Origin: Fusobacteria bacterium ZRK30
GTDB lineage: Bacteria > Fusobacteriota > Fusobacteriia > Fusobacteriales > Fusobacteriaceae
Direction of reading: 5' to 3'
Assembly: GCA_024628785.1 (NCBI GenBank)
Contig: CP102404.1
Span: forward strand, 496,001 to 560,000
DNA length: 64,000 bases
Below the pieces are notes generated by a model that was not told the origin of the DNA, made no database searches, and saw only the letters and a program-made list of their open reading frames with translations. A program made the translations under genes and the position numbers. Within the stretch, counting starts at the first letter, position 1. The number at the start of each line of letters is the position of its first letter. Positions 23,857-32,797 of this stretch are shown piece by piece.

Positions 23857-24924
23857 TTACATATGTTTTTTAAATACTTCCTTTAATTTTATAACTCCGT
23901 CTTCAATACTCTCAATCATAACTTCTTCATGGTAGCTATGTCTGTTTAAACTTTTATTATACATAGGATCATAGTATTCTATCATCATTTGACGAGCAGC
24001 TTCCCTAATCTCACCTTTTTCTACCAGATCGATAAATTTAGTGTGGGCACTGCCATCCATATATCTTTTTAATTTTTCTGCCACTTCCAATAAATTCTTT
24101 TTTAATTCATTGATTCCAGTGTAATCATCCATGATGATGTCTAATCTCATCTCTATGGGAGCTTCTACTAGAATTTTTATTCCCTTCTTCATTGTATTCC
24201 AAAATGGATCTGGGATATGAATAGGGCCTATCTTTCTGCTTTCCCCTTCGATCACTATTACATTATTTTTTCTATGCTTAAGAGCATTATATAATAGAGA
24301 TTCAAAAGTCTTTTGGCTTCTGTCCTGAGGTATCCCTATATGACCAAAGTGAGATCCTCTATTTTTTGCCATTCCTTCCAGGTCTATAGTTTCAACACCG
24401 TTTTTGTGTAGTTCATTCAAAATTTTTGTTTTTCCTGTACCTGTTTTCCCATGAAGAGTTATCAGTGTTACTCCCTGGACTATATTTTCAAGATCCTCTA
24501 TGATAAAAGCTCTATAAGATTTATATCCTCCACTGAGCCTTGCAGTTTTATATCCCATAGATTTAAAGAATGAAGTCATAGACCCGCTTCTCATCCCGCC
24601 TCTGGCACAGAAGAATACGATATTGCCGTACTCCTTTGAAAGTTCACTGATTTGTTTGGTGATATCTCCCAATCTTTTAGAGATAGCTTCTATACCCAGC
24701 TGCTTAGCCTTTTCTTGAGATTCTTTTTTATATGCAGTTCCCACCATTACTCTCTCTTCATCTAATAATACAGGTATGTTGATGGCCCCTGGAATAGTTG
24801 ATTCCTGGTATTCCTTGGGAGTTCTTACATCTATTAAGATATAGTTATCTTTTTCTAATAATTCCTTATAACTTATTTCGTTTTTATTCATATCATCGTA
24901 TATATTGGTTTTCAAAAAATTCAC
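23857..24924 (-). CDS. mnmH: tRNA 2-selenouridine synthase MnmH (SelU)
   Basis: A 355-residue two-domain protein. The N-terminal rhodanese domain (15-130) has the catalytic loop FFCARGGMRSGSM with Cys106; the C-terminal P-loop domain starts with LHGKTGTGKTKIL near 160. The enzyme replaces sulfur of the wobble 2-thiouridine in tRNA(Lys/Glu/Gln) by selenium using selenophosphate. Its presence implies that this organism makes selenophosphate. It is followed upstream by cysE/cysK, in the same direction but with a 72-base gap. AAGGTGA precedes ATG. Confidence 0.93.
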   Translation of the reverse strand: MNFLKTNIYDDMNKNEISYKELLEKDNYILIDVRTPKEYQESTIPGAINIPVLLDEERVMVGTAYKKESQEKAKQLGIEAISKRLGDITKQISELSKEYGNIVFFCARGGMRSGSMTSFFKSMGYKTARLSGGYKSYRAFIIEDLENIVQGVTLITLHGKTGTGKTKILNELHKNGVETIDLEGMAKNRGSHFGHIGIPQDRSQKTFESLLYNALKHRKNNVIVIEGESRKIGPIHIPDPFWNTMKKGIKILVEAPIEMRLDIIMDDYTGINELKKNLLEVAEKLKRYMDGSAHTKFIDLVEKGEIREAARQMMIEYYDPMYNKSLNRHSYHEEVMIESIEDGVIKLKEVFKKHM

Positions 24925-24996
24925 CTTCCTTCCCCTTATTATAACATAGTAGAGGTTAAAAGTTGATATGAAATAATTGCAATATACAAAATAATT

Positions 24997-25557
24997 TTAA
25001 TTTTTCTCTTCCTTTATACCACATTGAGATAAATTAAAGGCTTTTCCATTACATTTCATAGTTCCGGCCACTCCTACAACTGTAGAGTTTTCATAACTAT
25101 CCTTTAAAACTACTGTATTTCCCCCGATCTTAGTTCCCTTGGCAATGGTAATATTTCCTAGAACCTTTGCTCCTGCACCAATTATCACATCATCTTCAAT
25201 GGTAGGATGTCTTTTTCCGGAATCTTTACCTGTTCCCCCTAGGGTAACCTGGTGATAGATAGTTACATTATTCCCGATTATAGCTGTCTCTCCTATAACT
25301 ACACCCATTCCATGGTCTATAAAAAGTCCCTTACCTATAGTTGCTCCAGGATGAATCTCTATCCCTGTAAAGAATCTGCTTATTTGAGATAGTAATCTGG
25401 CTAAAAAGAAAAATTTTCTCTTAAATAATCCATTGGCTATCCTATACATAAAGATAGCATGAATAGATGGGTAGAGTAGGAGAACCTCTACATTTGATCT
25501 TGCAGCGGGGTCGATACTTCTTATATTTTTTATATCATACTTTAAATTTTTAAACAT
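24997..25557 (-). CDS. cysE: Serine O-acetyltransferase CysE
   Basis: A 186-residue left-handed beta-helix acetyltransferase. The N-terminal helical part contains [12 protein letters not shown]; the hexapeptide repeats run from about 75 ([20 protein letters not shown]) and include the active-site His-Asp region and [18 protein letters not shown]. It makes O-acetylserine for the cysteine synthase encoded just upstream. Short relative to E. coli CysE, as in Gram-positive and fusobacterial forms. A GGAGG site precedes ATG. Confidence 0.95.
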   Translation of the reverse strand: MFKNLKYDIKNIRSIDPAARSNVEVLLLYPSIHAIFMYRIANGLFKRKFFFLARLLSQISRFFTGIEIHPGATIGKGLFIDHGMGVVIGETAIIGNNVTIYHQVTLGGTGKDSGKRHPTIEDDVIIGAGAKVLGNITIAKGTKIGGNTVVLKDSYENSTVVGVAGTMKCNGKAFNLSQCGIKEEKN

Positions 25558-25645
25558 TATTCCTCCAGATGCTATATAATTATTTGCTTATATACTAATG
25601 TATTTCTGTTGAGATGTCAAGAGAAATAAGCTAGGGGTTACTTTT

Positions 25646-26557
25646 CTATACTGTTTTCGTAAATACTCCTGTGGAGATGTACTTTTCCCCGCCATCTGGA
25701 GCTACTGTTACCACAATTTTTCCCTCTCCTAATTTCTTAGCTAATATTTTAGCTGCAGCGATATTTGACCCGCTGGAGATTCCTAGATACAGTCCATCAG
25801 TGTCCAGTACGCTTCTAGTCATCTCATAAGCTGTTTCATCATCTATAGTAATAACTTCATCGATGATAGATGTGTCTAGTATTTGAGGGATAAATCCTGC
25901 TCCAATTCCTTGAATCTTATGAGCACCACCACTGCCGCCAGATAAAACCGGAGATTTAGACGGCTCTACTGCTACAATTTTTATATTTTTGTCACGTTCT
26001 TTCAAATATTTACCTGTTCCCCCAAGGGTTCCCCCAGTACCTACTCCTGCTACAAAACCATCTATTCCTGGAAGTTTATCATATATCTCTATTCCGGTAG
26101 AAATATAGTGTGCTTTTATATTAGATTTATTTTCAAATTGATTCGGGATATAGTATCTGCTGTCAGCCTCTGCCATCTCATAGGCTTTATTGATAGCTCC
26201 TGTCATACCCTTAGTTGGATCAGTCAATACCAAATTTGCCCCATAAGAGCTTATTATATCCTTTCTCTCCTGACTCATACTGGAAGGCATAACCAAAGTT
26301 ACTTCATATCCCATGGCTTTTCCAATCATGGCTAAAGCTACTCCTGTATTCCCGCTGGTAGGTTCTAAAATAATATCTCCCTGCTTTAATTTACCATCTG
26401 TCTCGGCATCTACGATCATTTGGTATGCTGCTCTATCCTTAATAGACCCGCTGGGGTTAAATTTTTCTAATTTTACATATATATCAGCTAGTCCTTTTTC
26501 TTTTTTTAATTTAACCATTGGAGTGTTACCTATTAATTCAACGATATTTTTATACAT
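25646..26557 (-). CDS. cysK: Cysteine synthase A (O-acetylserine sulfhydrylase)
   Basis: A 303-residue PLP enzyme. Lys40 in PSGSIKDRAA is the cofactor lysine, TSGNTG near 66 binds the substrate, and GVGTGGTLGG near 173 holds the phosphate. It condenses O-acetylserine with sulfide to give cysteine. It forms an operon with cysE (88-base gap) and perhaps mnmH. Promoter-like boxes are seen at 26610-26639. Confidence 0.95.
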   Translation of the reverse strand: MYKNIVELIGNTPMVKLKKEKGLADIYVKLEKFNPSGSIKDRAAYQMIVDAETDGKLKQGDIILEPTSGNTGVALAMIGKAMGYEVTLVMPSSMSQERKDIISSYGANLVLTDPTKGMTGAINKAYEMAEADSRYYIPNQFENKSNIKAHYISTGIEIYDKLPGIDGFVAGVGTGGTLGGTGKYLKERDKNIKIVAVEPSKSPVLSGGSGGAHKIQGIGAGFIPQILDTSIIDEVITIDDETAYEMTRSVLDTDGLYLGISSGSNIAAAKILAKKLGEGKIVVTVAPDGGEKYISTGVFTKTV

Positions 26558-26609
26558 CTGACTACCTCCTATTTTCCTAATAAATGCGTTAAATATTTTA
26601 TCTAAAATA

Positions 26610-26639
26610 ATCTTATCATTAACCTAGTCTAGTAGTCAA
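26610..26639 (-). promoter_or_regulatory. Probable cysK promoter
   Basis: TTGACT, an 18-base spacer, then TAAGAT on the minus strand, about 50 bases before the cysK start. No T-box or SAM-type leader was recognised. Confidence 0.4.
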
Positions 26640-26696
26640 GAATTGTACAGGTTAATTTTTTTTAATTCTATTGACTTGAAGAGTATAGAATATAGA

Positions 26697-26825
26697 GGCA
26701 GAAGCAGATTTTAACAATTTGTCTGAAGAATGAACCCGTCTTCCATAATGGAATGGAGAAAGACGTATTCGTAGAAGAAAACTAAAATAAAATCCCCTCT
26801 AGAATATTCTAGAGGGGATTTGTTA
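26697..26825 (+). ncRNA. Candidate small RNA ending at a strong terminator
   Basis: No gene occupies this gap between divergent-upstream cysK and the class V aminotransferase. On the plus strand a TTGACT/TATAGA pair precedes a stretch in which CGTCTT pairs with AAGACG and GAAT with ATTC around CCATAATGG. It ends at the hairpin 26790-26821 (AATCCCCTCTAGA/TCTAGAGGGGATT). The spacing of the promoter boxes is short (14 bases), so the call is weak. The same hairpin ends the leftward aminotransferase gene. Confidence 0.3.
26790..26821. terminator. Bidirectional terminator
   Basis: AAATCCCCTCTAGAA and TTCTAGAGGGGATTT form a long perfect stem; it lies 16 bases past the stop codon of the class V aminotransferase gene. 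Confidence 0.8.
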
Positions 26826-26836
26826 TTTGTTATATA

Positions 26837-27979
26837 TTAGATGGATTCAGAGAGGGTCTTTAAAATTTCAATTGTTTTTAAGATCTCTTCCATTGTATTA
26901 TAGTGGGAAAAACTAAATCTTACCATCCCGTTTTCATTGGTTTTAAAATCGTTGTGCATCAATGGAGCACAATGAATTCCGGATCTTGTGGCTATTCCAT
27001 AGTCATATGATAAAACTTCTGAAAGATCACTGGATGGAACTCCTTCTAAGTTTATAGTAACAATTGGAGAACGATAAAAACTATTGAAATCTCCATATAT
27101 TTTTACTTTTGGCAGATCTTTTATTCCTTCGTAAAAAGTCTTAGCCAGGGAGAGTTCCTTTTCACGGATTGTATCTACTCCTGTGTTAAAGATATATTTT
27201 AAACTGGCATTTAGTCCGGCTATTCCATGGATATTCGGTGTACCAGCTTCTAATTTATCGGGCATGGTTTTAGGGTGCTCCTCTGAAAATGAGTGAGAGC
27301 CGCTTCCTCCTACAAGGTATGGATTTAGATCTACTTTAGGAGATACATATATTCCTCCTACCCCTGTAGGCCCCATAAGTCCCTTATGTCCGGTGAAGCA
27401 TAGGATATCGATATTATTTTTGACCACATCTACAGGGAATACCCCCAGACTCTGTGATCCGTCCACAATAAATATAAGGTTATTCCTATGAGCTGCCTTT
27501 CCTATTCTATCTATGTCCACCAGGTTTCCTGTTAAATTAGATGCATGAGTGGCTATAATGGCCTTGGTGTTTTCTCCGATACTTGCTTCTAATTCATCAT
27601 AGTTTATATTTCCAATCCTGTCTGAGCCAATAAATTTTACCTTAACACCATTTTTTTTCAACTTATATATTGGACGCAGTACTGAGTTATGCTCTAGAGT
27701 TGTAGTGATTATCTCGTCGCCCTCTTTGAGCCCTAATCCTAATATTGCTATATTCAGAGACATAGTCGAGTTCCCAGTAAATGCTATATTTAATGGATCT
27801 TCCACACCTATGAGTTTGGCCAGTAATTCTCTTGTTTCATAGAGAACCCTGGATGAACGAAGAGAATACTCGTGTCCTCCCCTGCTTGGATTCCCAAAAC
27901 TATTCAGCGCCTCTACCATGGCTTCCCCAACGGCTTTTGGTTTGGGTAGTGTAGTTGCAGCGTTATCAAAATAAATCAT
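26837..27979 (-). CDS. Class V aminotransferase, cysteine desulfurase-like
   Basis: A 380-residue PLP enzyme of the NifS/SufS fold. The start MIYFDNAATT is chosen because AAGGTGG lies 9 bases upstream. Seen: His97 (LEHNSVLRP), THASNLTG, PLP lysine Lys199 in FTGHKGLMGPTG, and a candidate catalytic Cys in SGIHCAPLMH. The GHKGLMGPTGVGGIYV segment points to the subfamily often called EGGT-type cysteine desulfurase, whose members occur near selenium genes. It may supply sulfur or selenium for the mnmH step; that is inference. Confidence 0.9.
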   Translation of the reverse strand: MIYFDNAATTLPKPKAVGEAMVEALNSFGNPSRGGHEYSLRSSRVLYETRELLAKLIGVEDPLNIAFTGNSTMSLNIAILGLGLKEGDEIITTTLEHNSVLRPIYKLKKNGVKVKFIGSDRIGNINYDELEASIGENTKAIIATHASNLTGNLVDIDRIGKAAHRNNLIFIVDGSQSLGVFPVDVVKNNIDILCFTGHKGLMGPTGVGGIYVSPKVDLNPYLVGGSGSHSFSEEHPKTMPDKLEAGTPNIHGIAGLNASLKYIFNTGVDTIREKELSLAKTFYEGIKDLPKVKIYGDFNSFYRSPIVTINLEGVPSSDLSEVLSYDYGIATRSGIHCAPLMHNDFKTNENGMVRFSFSHYNTMEEILKTIEILKTLSESI

Positions 27980-28185
27980 AATTCTTTCCCACCTTTTCAT
28001 TTTCATTTAATTTGTAATCTAGGTTCATTCTATCTTATTTTTATTTAAAGGTACAATATTAATTTTATTTTTTTTTTAATATAAAAGAATTATATGTTTT
28101 ATGAAATTTCAATGATTGTAATAAATATACGTTTATATTTATTTTCAAATATTAAATAAAATTTCAAAAATAGATAATTCTTTTT

Positions 28186-28586
28186 TTATACAAAACGTTT
28201 CATTAAGTTATTTAACCGATGATTTTAAAACTAAATTTAATTATATTTTAGAAGGTCATTTCAATGATTAAAATACAGGGATATAAGGTTTCGATCTACC
28301 TCCATTATAGATTCATACAATAAATGAATAACTTATATTTTGTATATTTTTTGTATTTAAGTTCTAAGTAGACTATGTGGTATAACTTCATTGTAATAAA
28401 TTAAATATAGGTTATTTAATTATTTTTTTTAGAAGAAAACGGAGGAAAAAAATGAAAGAATCAATGGAAAAATTTAAGAGTGATTTTGGTAAATTAAGGG
28501 TAAGAGCAAAGGCATCAATTATAGGAGGAGCTTTAACAATGACCCTTGTTGGGCTGGTTAATTTATCTTTTCGTTTACAGGTATAG
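28186..28586 (+). repeat. Direct duplication, copy A (promoter region plus small gene)
   Basis: This unit matches 35864-36257. Shared blocks include the ACAAAA-GTTTCATTAA region at its left end, ATAAATGAATA, TTGTATATTTTTTGTATTTAA, GGTATAACTTCATTGTAATA followed by AATTAAATATAG, the AGGAGG site and the whole 44-codon gene. The extended -10 box TGGTATAAC is conserved. Everything between 27980 and the small gene is therefore upstream region of this unit. Confidence 0.8.
28452..28586 (+). CDS. 44-residue small membrane-peptide-like protein, copy A
   Basis: ATG at 28452 follows GGAGG by 8 bases. The product has a charged amphipathic N-terminal half (MKESMEKFKSDFGKLRVRAK) and a hydrophobic segment (IIGGALTMTLVGLVNLSF), ending RLQV. 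34 of 44 residues are the same in the copy at 36123-36257. No family recognised; the shape suits a membrane-associated or stress peptide. Conservation at the protein level, ribosome site and promoter shows that it is a real gene. Confidence 0.75.
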   Translation: MKESMEKFKSDFGKLRVRAKASIIGGALTMTLVGLVNLSFRLQV

Positions 28587-28625
28587 AAATAATTAAATAA
28601 TTTAAGAGTGATATATGAGAAGTAA

Positions 28626-28651
28626 AAAAAGAGACGTCTAAGTCTCTTTTT
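28626..28651. terminator. Terminator after small gene A
   Basis: A-rich run, GAGAC, loop GTCTAA, GTCTC and T7. Also suits the leftward 70-residue gene that ends at 28662. Confidence 0.75.
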
Positions 28652-28661
28652 TTATTGCTTT

Positions 28662-28874
28662 TTAAAAATGTTGAATAAATTTTTCAATGTATTGAATTGA
28701 ATTTGTCGAAAGAATAATATTTGTATTTTCTGGAGTTTCCAGAACGATAAATCGTTCATTGGAAGAAATAATCTTCACATCTTCGTATTCGATGCCATAC
28801 TCTTTAGAACAGTTCATAATATTCGTTTTAATATTCACTCTATCAAAACCGATTGATTTACTCAAATCTAACAT
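28662..28874 (-). CDS. Hypothetical protein, 70 residues
   Basis: AAGGGGG lies 6 bases before the ATG. A small soluble alpha/beta protein with strands VKIISSNERFIVLET and NIILSTNSIQYIEKF; no signal peptide or span. No family recognised. It stands alone between the duplicated small gene and a stretch of decayed sequence. Confidence 0.6.
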   Translation of the reverse strand: MLDLSKSIGFDRVNIKTNIMNCSKEYGIEYEDVKIISSNERFIVLETPENTNIILSTNSIQYIEKFIQHF

Positions 28875-29279
28875 AAGTGACCCCCTTTAAATTCTGAATG
28901 GTGTGATTCAAGACAATAAAAATATCTTAATTAGACATTCTTGAACTGCACTATTTAGACTTTACCTGAATGTTGATTCATATCTGGATGTAGTCTATTA
29001 AAGGTCATAAAATTCGAGATTTAAAAAATAGTTAGTATATGGTTAATTTTTTATTAAATTATACTATCTGTTGTAAAAATTTTCAACAAAAAAAATAATC
29101 TTAATAATGTTTTCTTGTAAAAATTTGGACATATTTAGTTTAATGTATTTATAACTTGGTATTTTTTTAACTATAAGGGGATTTTAATAAATTAATATTT
29201 AAAATGATATTGACATTTTCTTCAGATGTGCTGTAAGATAAGACAAAATTAACTAATAAAATACAATTTAGGAGGAAAC

Positions 29280-29355
29280 ATGAAATTTTTTCAATGAAAG
29301 TGACAATTGGTTAAAACTTCCGGTGGAAGTTATGGGATCTATTGCAGAGGGATAA
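29280..29355 (+). pseudogene. Frameshifted small gene fragment
   Basis: GGAGGAAAC precedes ATG-AAA-TTTTTT-CAATGA, which stops after four codons. Removing one T from the T6 run opens a 24-codon frame reading MKFF, then NESDNWLKLPVEVMGSIAEG and TAA. A one-base slip in a homopolymer is the simplest reading. The original product is not recognised. Sequence error in the run would be an alternative cause. Confidence 0.4.
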
Positions 29356-29479
29356 CATGAATAAAACTAGTTTAGATAAATTAATATCTTTCTTTTCCTG
29401 TAGTTTTATAACTACACCTATTCATTCTTTTTTTTGTACAGATCATTTTTTACATTTTTAAATAAATTCAACTTTTTAA

Positions 29480-29581
29480 GAACTAAATCCCAAAGGGATC
29501 CACATTTTAACGCCACTAGTTATGGGGGCTTTTTTAGATGAAAAATTATCAATTATAGAGACAAAGAACCTTCTTTTGTGA
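29480..29581 (+). pseudogene. C-terminal gene remnant
   Basis: An open stretch without start codon reads ELNPKGIHILTPLVMGAFLD and ends KNLLL before TGA; it has protein-like composition but is preceded by stops. It and the fragment at 29280 are all that can be read in the 880-base gap 28875-29755, apart from a dispersed repeat. The source gene was not recognised. Confidence 0.3.
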
Positions 29582-29627
29582 TCTAAGAAATAATTTATTG
29601 ATCTATTAAAATGTGTAAAAGCTTAGG

Positions 29628-29654
29628 TTATGCCTAATTGGATGGAACGTCACG
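29628..29654 (+). repeat. Dispersed intergenic repeat, copy 3
   Basis: It differs from 6680-6706 at 4 of 27 positions, and the weaker similarity continues upstream. Here the 3' end is the palindrome GGAACGT-C-ACGTTCC. Confidence 0.5.
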
Positions 29655-29755
29655 TTCCTTTTTGTTGTGCCGTTTTTTAAAATTATAAGAAAATTAAATA
29701 ATATCAGGAGCTAAAAATTATTGTAAAACTAAAAAAATATAAGGAGTATTGAACA

Positions 29756-30700
29756 ATGATTAGATACATAATGAAAAGGTTATTCATGCTTATACCGGTA
29801 ATAGCTGTGGTAATGATTCTATCTTTTTTGATTACCCATATAATGCCTGGAGATCCTGTCAGAATGATGATGGGTGACTTTGCAACGGAAAAACAGGTAT
29901 CTGCAATGAAGCATCATCTTGGATATGATAAGCCGTTTTTTACACAATTTGGAGAGTGGTTTTCGAGAATAATAAGGGGAGATCTGGGAGAATCTTTATT
30001 TTTACATGAAAAAGTGTCAACGGCTATTTTTTCAAGGCTGGAACCGACATTTATGCTGGCTCTTGTGGGAGAGAGCATAGGATTGCTGATAGGAATACCC
30101 CTTGGAGTAATAGCAGCAGTTAAACATAGAAGCTGGATGGATCAGTCAGCCATAGGAATATCTCTAGCAGGAGTTTCAATACCTAGCTTTTGGCTCTCTA
30201 TCATGCTTATATATTTATTTTCTGTGAAACTTCACTGGTTTCCTGTACAGGGGTATGTTCCTATGGAAGAATCGGGGATAGGAGTCATAAAATATCTTGT
30301 TCTGCCGGGATTAACCCTTGGATTTATGCAGGGGGGAATAATAGCCAGGATGACAAGGAGTGCAATGTTAGATGTACTCAGACAAGATTATATAAGAACC
30401 GCCATGGCAAAGGGAGTAGCGGAAAAATTTGTGATTATAAGACATGCTTTAAAAAATGCCATGATACCAGTTGTGACAGTTATAGGATTTAGCATGGCTG
30501 TACTTTTAGGAGGAACATGGGTTGTAGAAACTGTTTTTAACATACCGGGAACAGGGAGTCTGGCTGTTAATTCTATAATGAAGAGGGATTATCCAGTAAT
30601 ACAGGGTAGTATGATATTTACGGCTTTGGTATATGTGGTTATAAATATAGTCGTAGATGTGAGTTATGCATTTTTAAATCCAAAGATTAAATATAAATAA
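29756..30700 (+). CDS. dppB: Dipeptide/oligopeptide ABC transporter permease (DppB type)
   Basis: A 314-residue inner-membrane permease with six hydrophobic spans. The EAA loop RQDYIRTAMAKGVAE near 208 binds the ATPase, and the N-terminal MIRYIMKRLFMLIPVIAVV plus the end VDVSYAFLNPKIKY are typical of DppB/OppB. First gene of an operon with dppC, a 55-residue protein and dppD. AAGGAG precedes ATG. The rest of the operon is damaged (see 32781-34079). Confidence 0.92.
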   Translation: MIRYIMKRLFMLIPVIAVVMILSFLITHIMPGDPVRMMMGDFATEKQVSAMKHHLGYDKPFFTQFGEWFSRIIRGDLGESLFLHEKVSTAIFSRLEPTFMLALVGESIGLLIGIPLGVIAAVKHRSWMDQSAIGISLAGVSIPSFWLSIMLIYLFSVKLHWFPVQGYVPMEESGIGVIKYLVLPGLTLGFMQGGIIARMTRSAMLDVLRQDYIRTAMAKGVAEKFVIIRHALKNAMIPVVTVIGFSMAVLLGGTWVVETVFNIPGTGSLAVNSIMKRDYPVIQGSMIFTALVYVVINIVVDVSYAFLNPKIKYK

Positions 30701-30714
30701 GAGGAGTGTTAACA

Positions 30715-31554
30715 GTGGGTAAAGACATAAAACAAATGATTTTGGAAATAAAAAAACATCCTTATATAGCCATAGGAGGAGTAGTTATAGCATTAGTTTT
30801 TTTTACTGCTGTGGCAGCGCCCCTCCTGACTAAATTTAATCCTTTGGAAGTGAACGGAAAGGATAGACTTTTGCCACCTTCATTGATCCATCCTATGGGA
30901 ACCGATCATTTTGGGAGAGATGTTATGAGCCGGTTGGTTTATGGAGCAAGAATATCTATGCAGATTGGGATTTCAGTAGTAGTACTCAGTACACTTATGG
31001 GTGGATTAATAGGATTAGTAGCGGGATATTATCATAAATTCGATAATTTTATTATGAGAATTTTAGATGGATTCATGGCATTTCCAGGAATAATAATAGC
31101 AATAATTTTAGCCGCTGTCTGGGGAGCCGGAAAATTAAATATAATTTTGGCACTATCATTTGCATATTTTCCTCAGATGGCAAGGGTTGTAAGAGGCTGT
31201 GTTCTAACTGGAAAGGAATGGGAGTGCGTTGAATCTGCCAAATCTTCAGGGGCTAGAGATGGGCATATACTTTTTAGGTATATACTCCTCAATTCGTTGT
31301 CACCAATAATAGTGCAGGCTACATTTACTTTTGCTGTAGCAATATTAGATGAAGCAGCCTTAAGTTTTTTAGGGATGGGAATAGAACCACCACATCCTAG
31401 CTGGGGTGGGATGATTACCGAAGGCAGATCATTTATGAGTATAGCTCCCTGGGAGATGATATTCCCTGGAGCAGCGATAATGGTTACAGTTTTAGGACTT
31501 AACCTTTTAGGAGACGGACTTAGAGATTATTTGGATCCTAGGCTCAAGGTATAG
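30715..31554 (+). CDS. dppC: Dipeptide/oligopeptide ABC transporter permease (DppC type)
   Basis: The GTG at 30715, 8 bases after GAGGAG, is preferred over the GTG at 30706 that overlaps that site; product 279 residues. The N-terminal OppC_N region, the PMGTDHFGRDVMSRLVYGAR block near 60 and the EAA loop WECVESAKSSGARDGHILFR near 165 are present; it ends with DGLRDYLDPRLKV. Heterodimer partner of the DppB protein. Intact. Confidence 0.92.
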   Translation: MGKDIKQMILEIKKHPYIAIGGVVIALVFFTAVAAPLLTKFNPLEVNGKDRLLPPSLIHPMGTDHFGRDVMSRLVYGARISMQIGISVVVLSTLMGGLIGLVAGYYHKFDNFIMRILDGFMAFPGIIIAIILAAVWGAGKLNIILALSFAYFPQMARVVRGCVLTGKEWECVESAKSSGARDGHILFRYILLNSLSPIIVQATFTFAVAILDEAALSFLGMGIEPPHPSWGGMITEGRSFMSIAPWEMIFPGAAIMVTVLGLNLLGDGLRDYLDPRLKV

Positions 31555-31597
31555 GTCTATGGAATATCTATGATTAAAAATAAGAGGGGGGAGAAAT

Positions 31598-31765
31598 ATG
31601 AAAGATGAGACTGAAACTTTAAATAACAGAAAAGATAAAAATAATGCAGAGATGAAGGATGTTGTCGTCCTTGCAGCAGCGGCATTTTCAATAATAGCTC
31701 CCATTGTTATTTGCTCTATGTTAGGAATAATGGCAGTTTTTATGCTGTTAAGTATTTTATTTTAA
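31598..31765 (+). CDS. 55-residue membrane protein within the dpp operon
   Basis: AGGGGGGAG lies 5 bases before ATG at 31598. The N-terminal half is charged (MKDETETLNNRKDKNNAEMK); the C-terminal half is one or two tight spans (VVVLAAAAFSIIAPIVICS and MLGIMAVFMLLSILF). No family recognised. Its place between dppC and dppD suggests an accessory subunit of the transporter. Confidence 0.6.
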   Translation: MKDETETLNNRKDKNNAEMKDVVVLAAAAFSIIAPIVICSMLGIMAVFMLLSILF

Positions 31766-31795
31766 GAAAATGCTATAAAAATTAAAGGAGAAAAA

Positions 31796-32797
31796 ATGGA
31801 CAAGTTGTTGGAAGTAAAAAATTTAAAAACCTATTTTTATAAAAATAAAGAGGTAATACCTGCAGTAGATGGGATCAGTTTTTGTGTGAAGAAAGGAGAA
31901 ACCGTTGCAATAGTAGGAGAATCAGGGAGTGGGAAAAGTATCACTGCTCTCAGTATCTTAGGGTGTATTCCATCTCCAGCAGGTAAGATAGAAGGCGGGA
32001 AAATAATATTTGAAGGAAATAATTTATTTGAAAAATCTAAAAAAGAAATGAGAAATATAAGGGGGAATGAGATATCCATGATATTTCAAGAGCCCATGAC
32101 ATCTTTAAATCCAGTATACACAATTGGCAGACAGCTCAGTGAGGTATTTGAACTTCATCAGGGGATGAAAAGAAAAGAAGGACTTGAAAAAGCAGTTGAA
32201 TTACTCCGAATAGTCGGCATACCTTCTCCAAAAGAGAGAGCAAAGCAATATCCCCATCAAATGTCTGGGGGGATGAGACAGAGAGTAATCATAGCAATGG
32301 CTTTGGCTTGCAGACCTAAATTGATAATTGCAGATGAACCAACTACAGCCTTGGATGTGACTGTACAGGCACAAATTCTCGATCTTATAAAAAATCTAAA
32401 AGAGGATATTGGAACATCGATGCTTTTGATAACTCATGATTTAGGAGTAGTCGCTGAAATGGCTGAAAAAGTTATAGTTATGTATGCAGGTAAGGTAGTG
32501 GAATCGGCAGGAGTTCAGGATATTTTTAAATATCCTAAGCATCCCTATACCAAAGGGTTGCTTTCATCTATGCCATCGCTAAATAATGCAAATAAAAGAT
32601 TAAATACAATAGAGGGGGCAGTACCGAAACCTACAGAATTTCCTGTGGGATGCCGGTTTAGTCCAAGGTGTGAATTTGCAAAAAAAATATGTGGGAACTC
32701 AGAACCGCCTCTTTGGAATGCAGGGGATCGATCTCTAAGTTGCTGGATGGAGACACAGGAATATATTGAGGAGGTCAACGATGAATACTCTGCTTAA
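31796..32797 (+). CDS. dppD: Dipeptide/oligopeptide ABC transporter ATPase (DppD type)
   Basis: A 333-residue ATPase with Walker A GESGSGKS near 42, ABC signature MSGGMRQR near 160, Walker [10 protein letters not shown] near 182 and the C-terminal oligopeptide-transporter motif with three Cys ([15 protein letters not shown]) that binds an iron-sulfur cluster in DppD homologues. Intact. It overlaps the start of the next gene by 17 bases, the usual dppD-dppF coupling. Its normal partner DppF is missing, so it would have to work as a homodimer or with a distant ATPase. Confidence 0.93.
   Translation: MDKLLEVKNLKTYFYKNKEVIPAVDGISFCVKKGETVAIVGESGSGKSITALSILGCIPSPAGKIEGGKIIFEGNNLFEKSKKEMRNIRGNEISMIFQEPMTSLNPVYTIGRQLSEVFELHQGMKRKEGLEKAVELLRIVGIPSPKERAKQYPHQMSGGMRQRVIIAMALACRPKLIIADEPTTALDVTVQAQILDLIKNLKEDIGTSMLLITHDLGVVAEMAEKVIVMYAGKVVESAGVQDIFKYPKHPYTKGLLSSMPSLNNANKRLNTIEGAVPKPTEFPVGCRFSPRCEFAKKICGNSEPPLWNAGDRSLSCWMETQEYIEEVNDEYSA

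Noticed and set aside
26558-26836. T-box, SAM or lysine riboswitch before cysK
   Set aside because: No T-box AGGGUGG-type sequence, no conserved SAM or lysine aptamer core on the minus strand; a simple promoter suffices.
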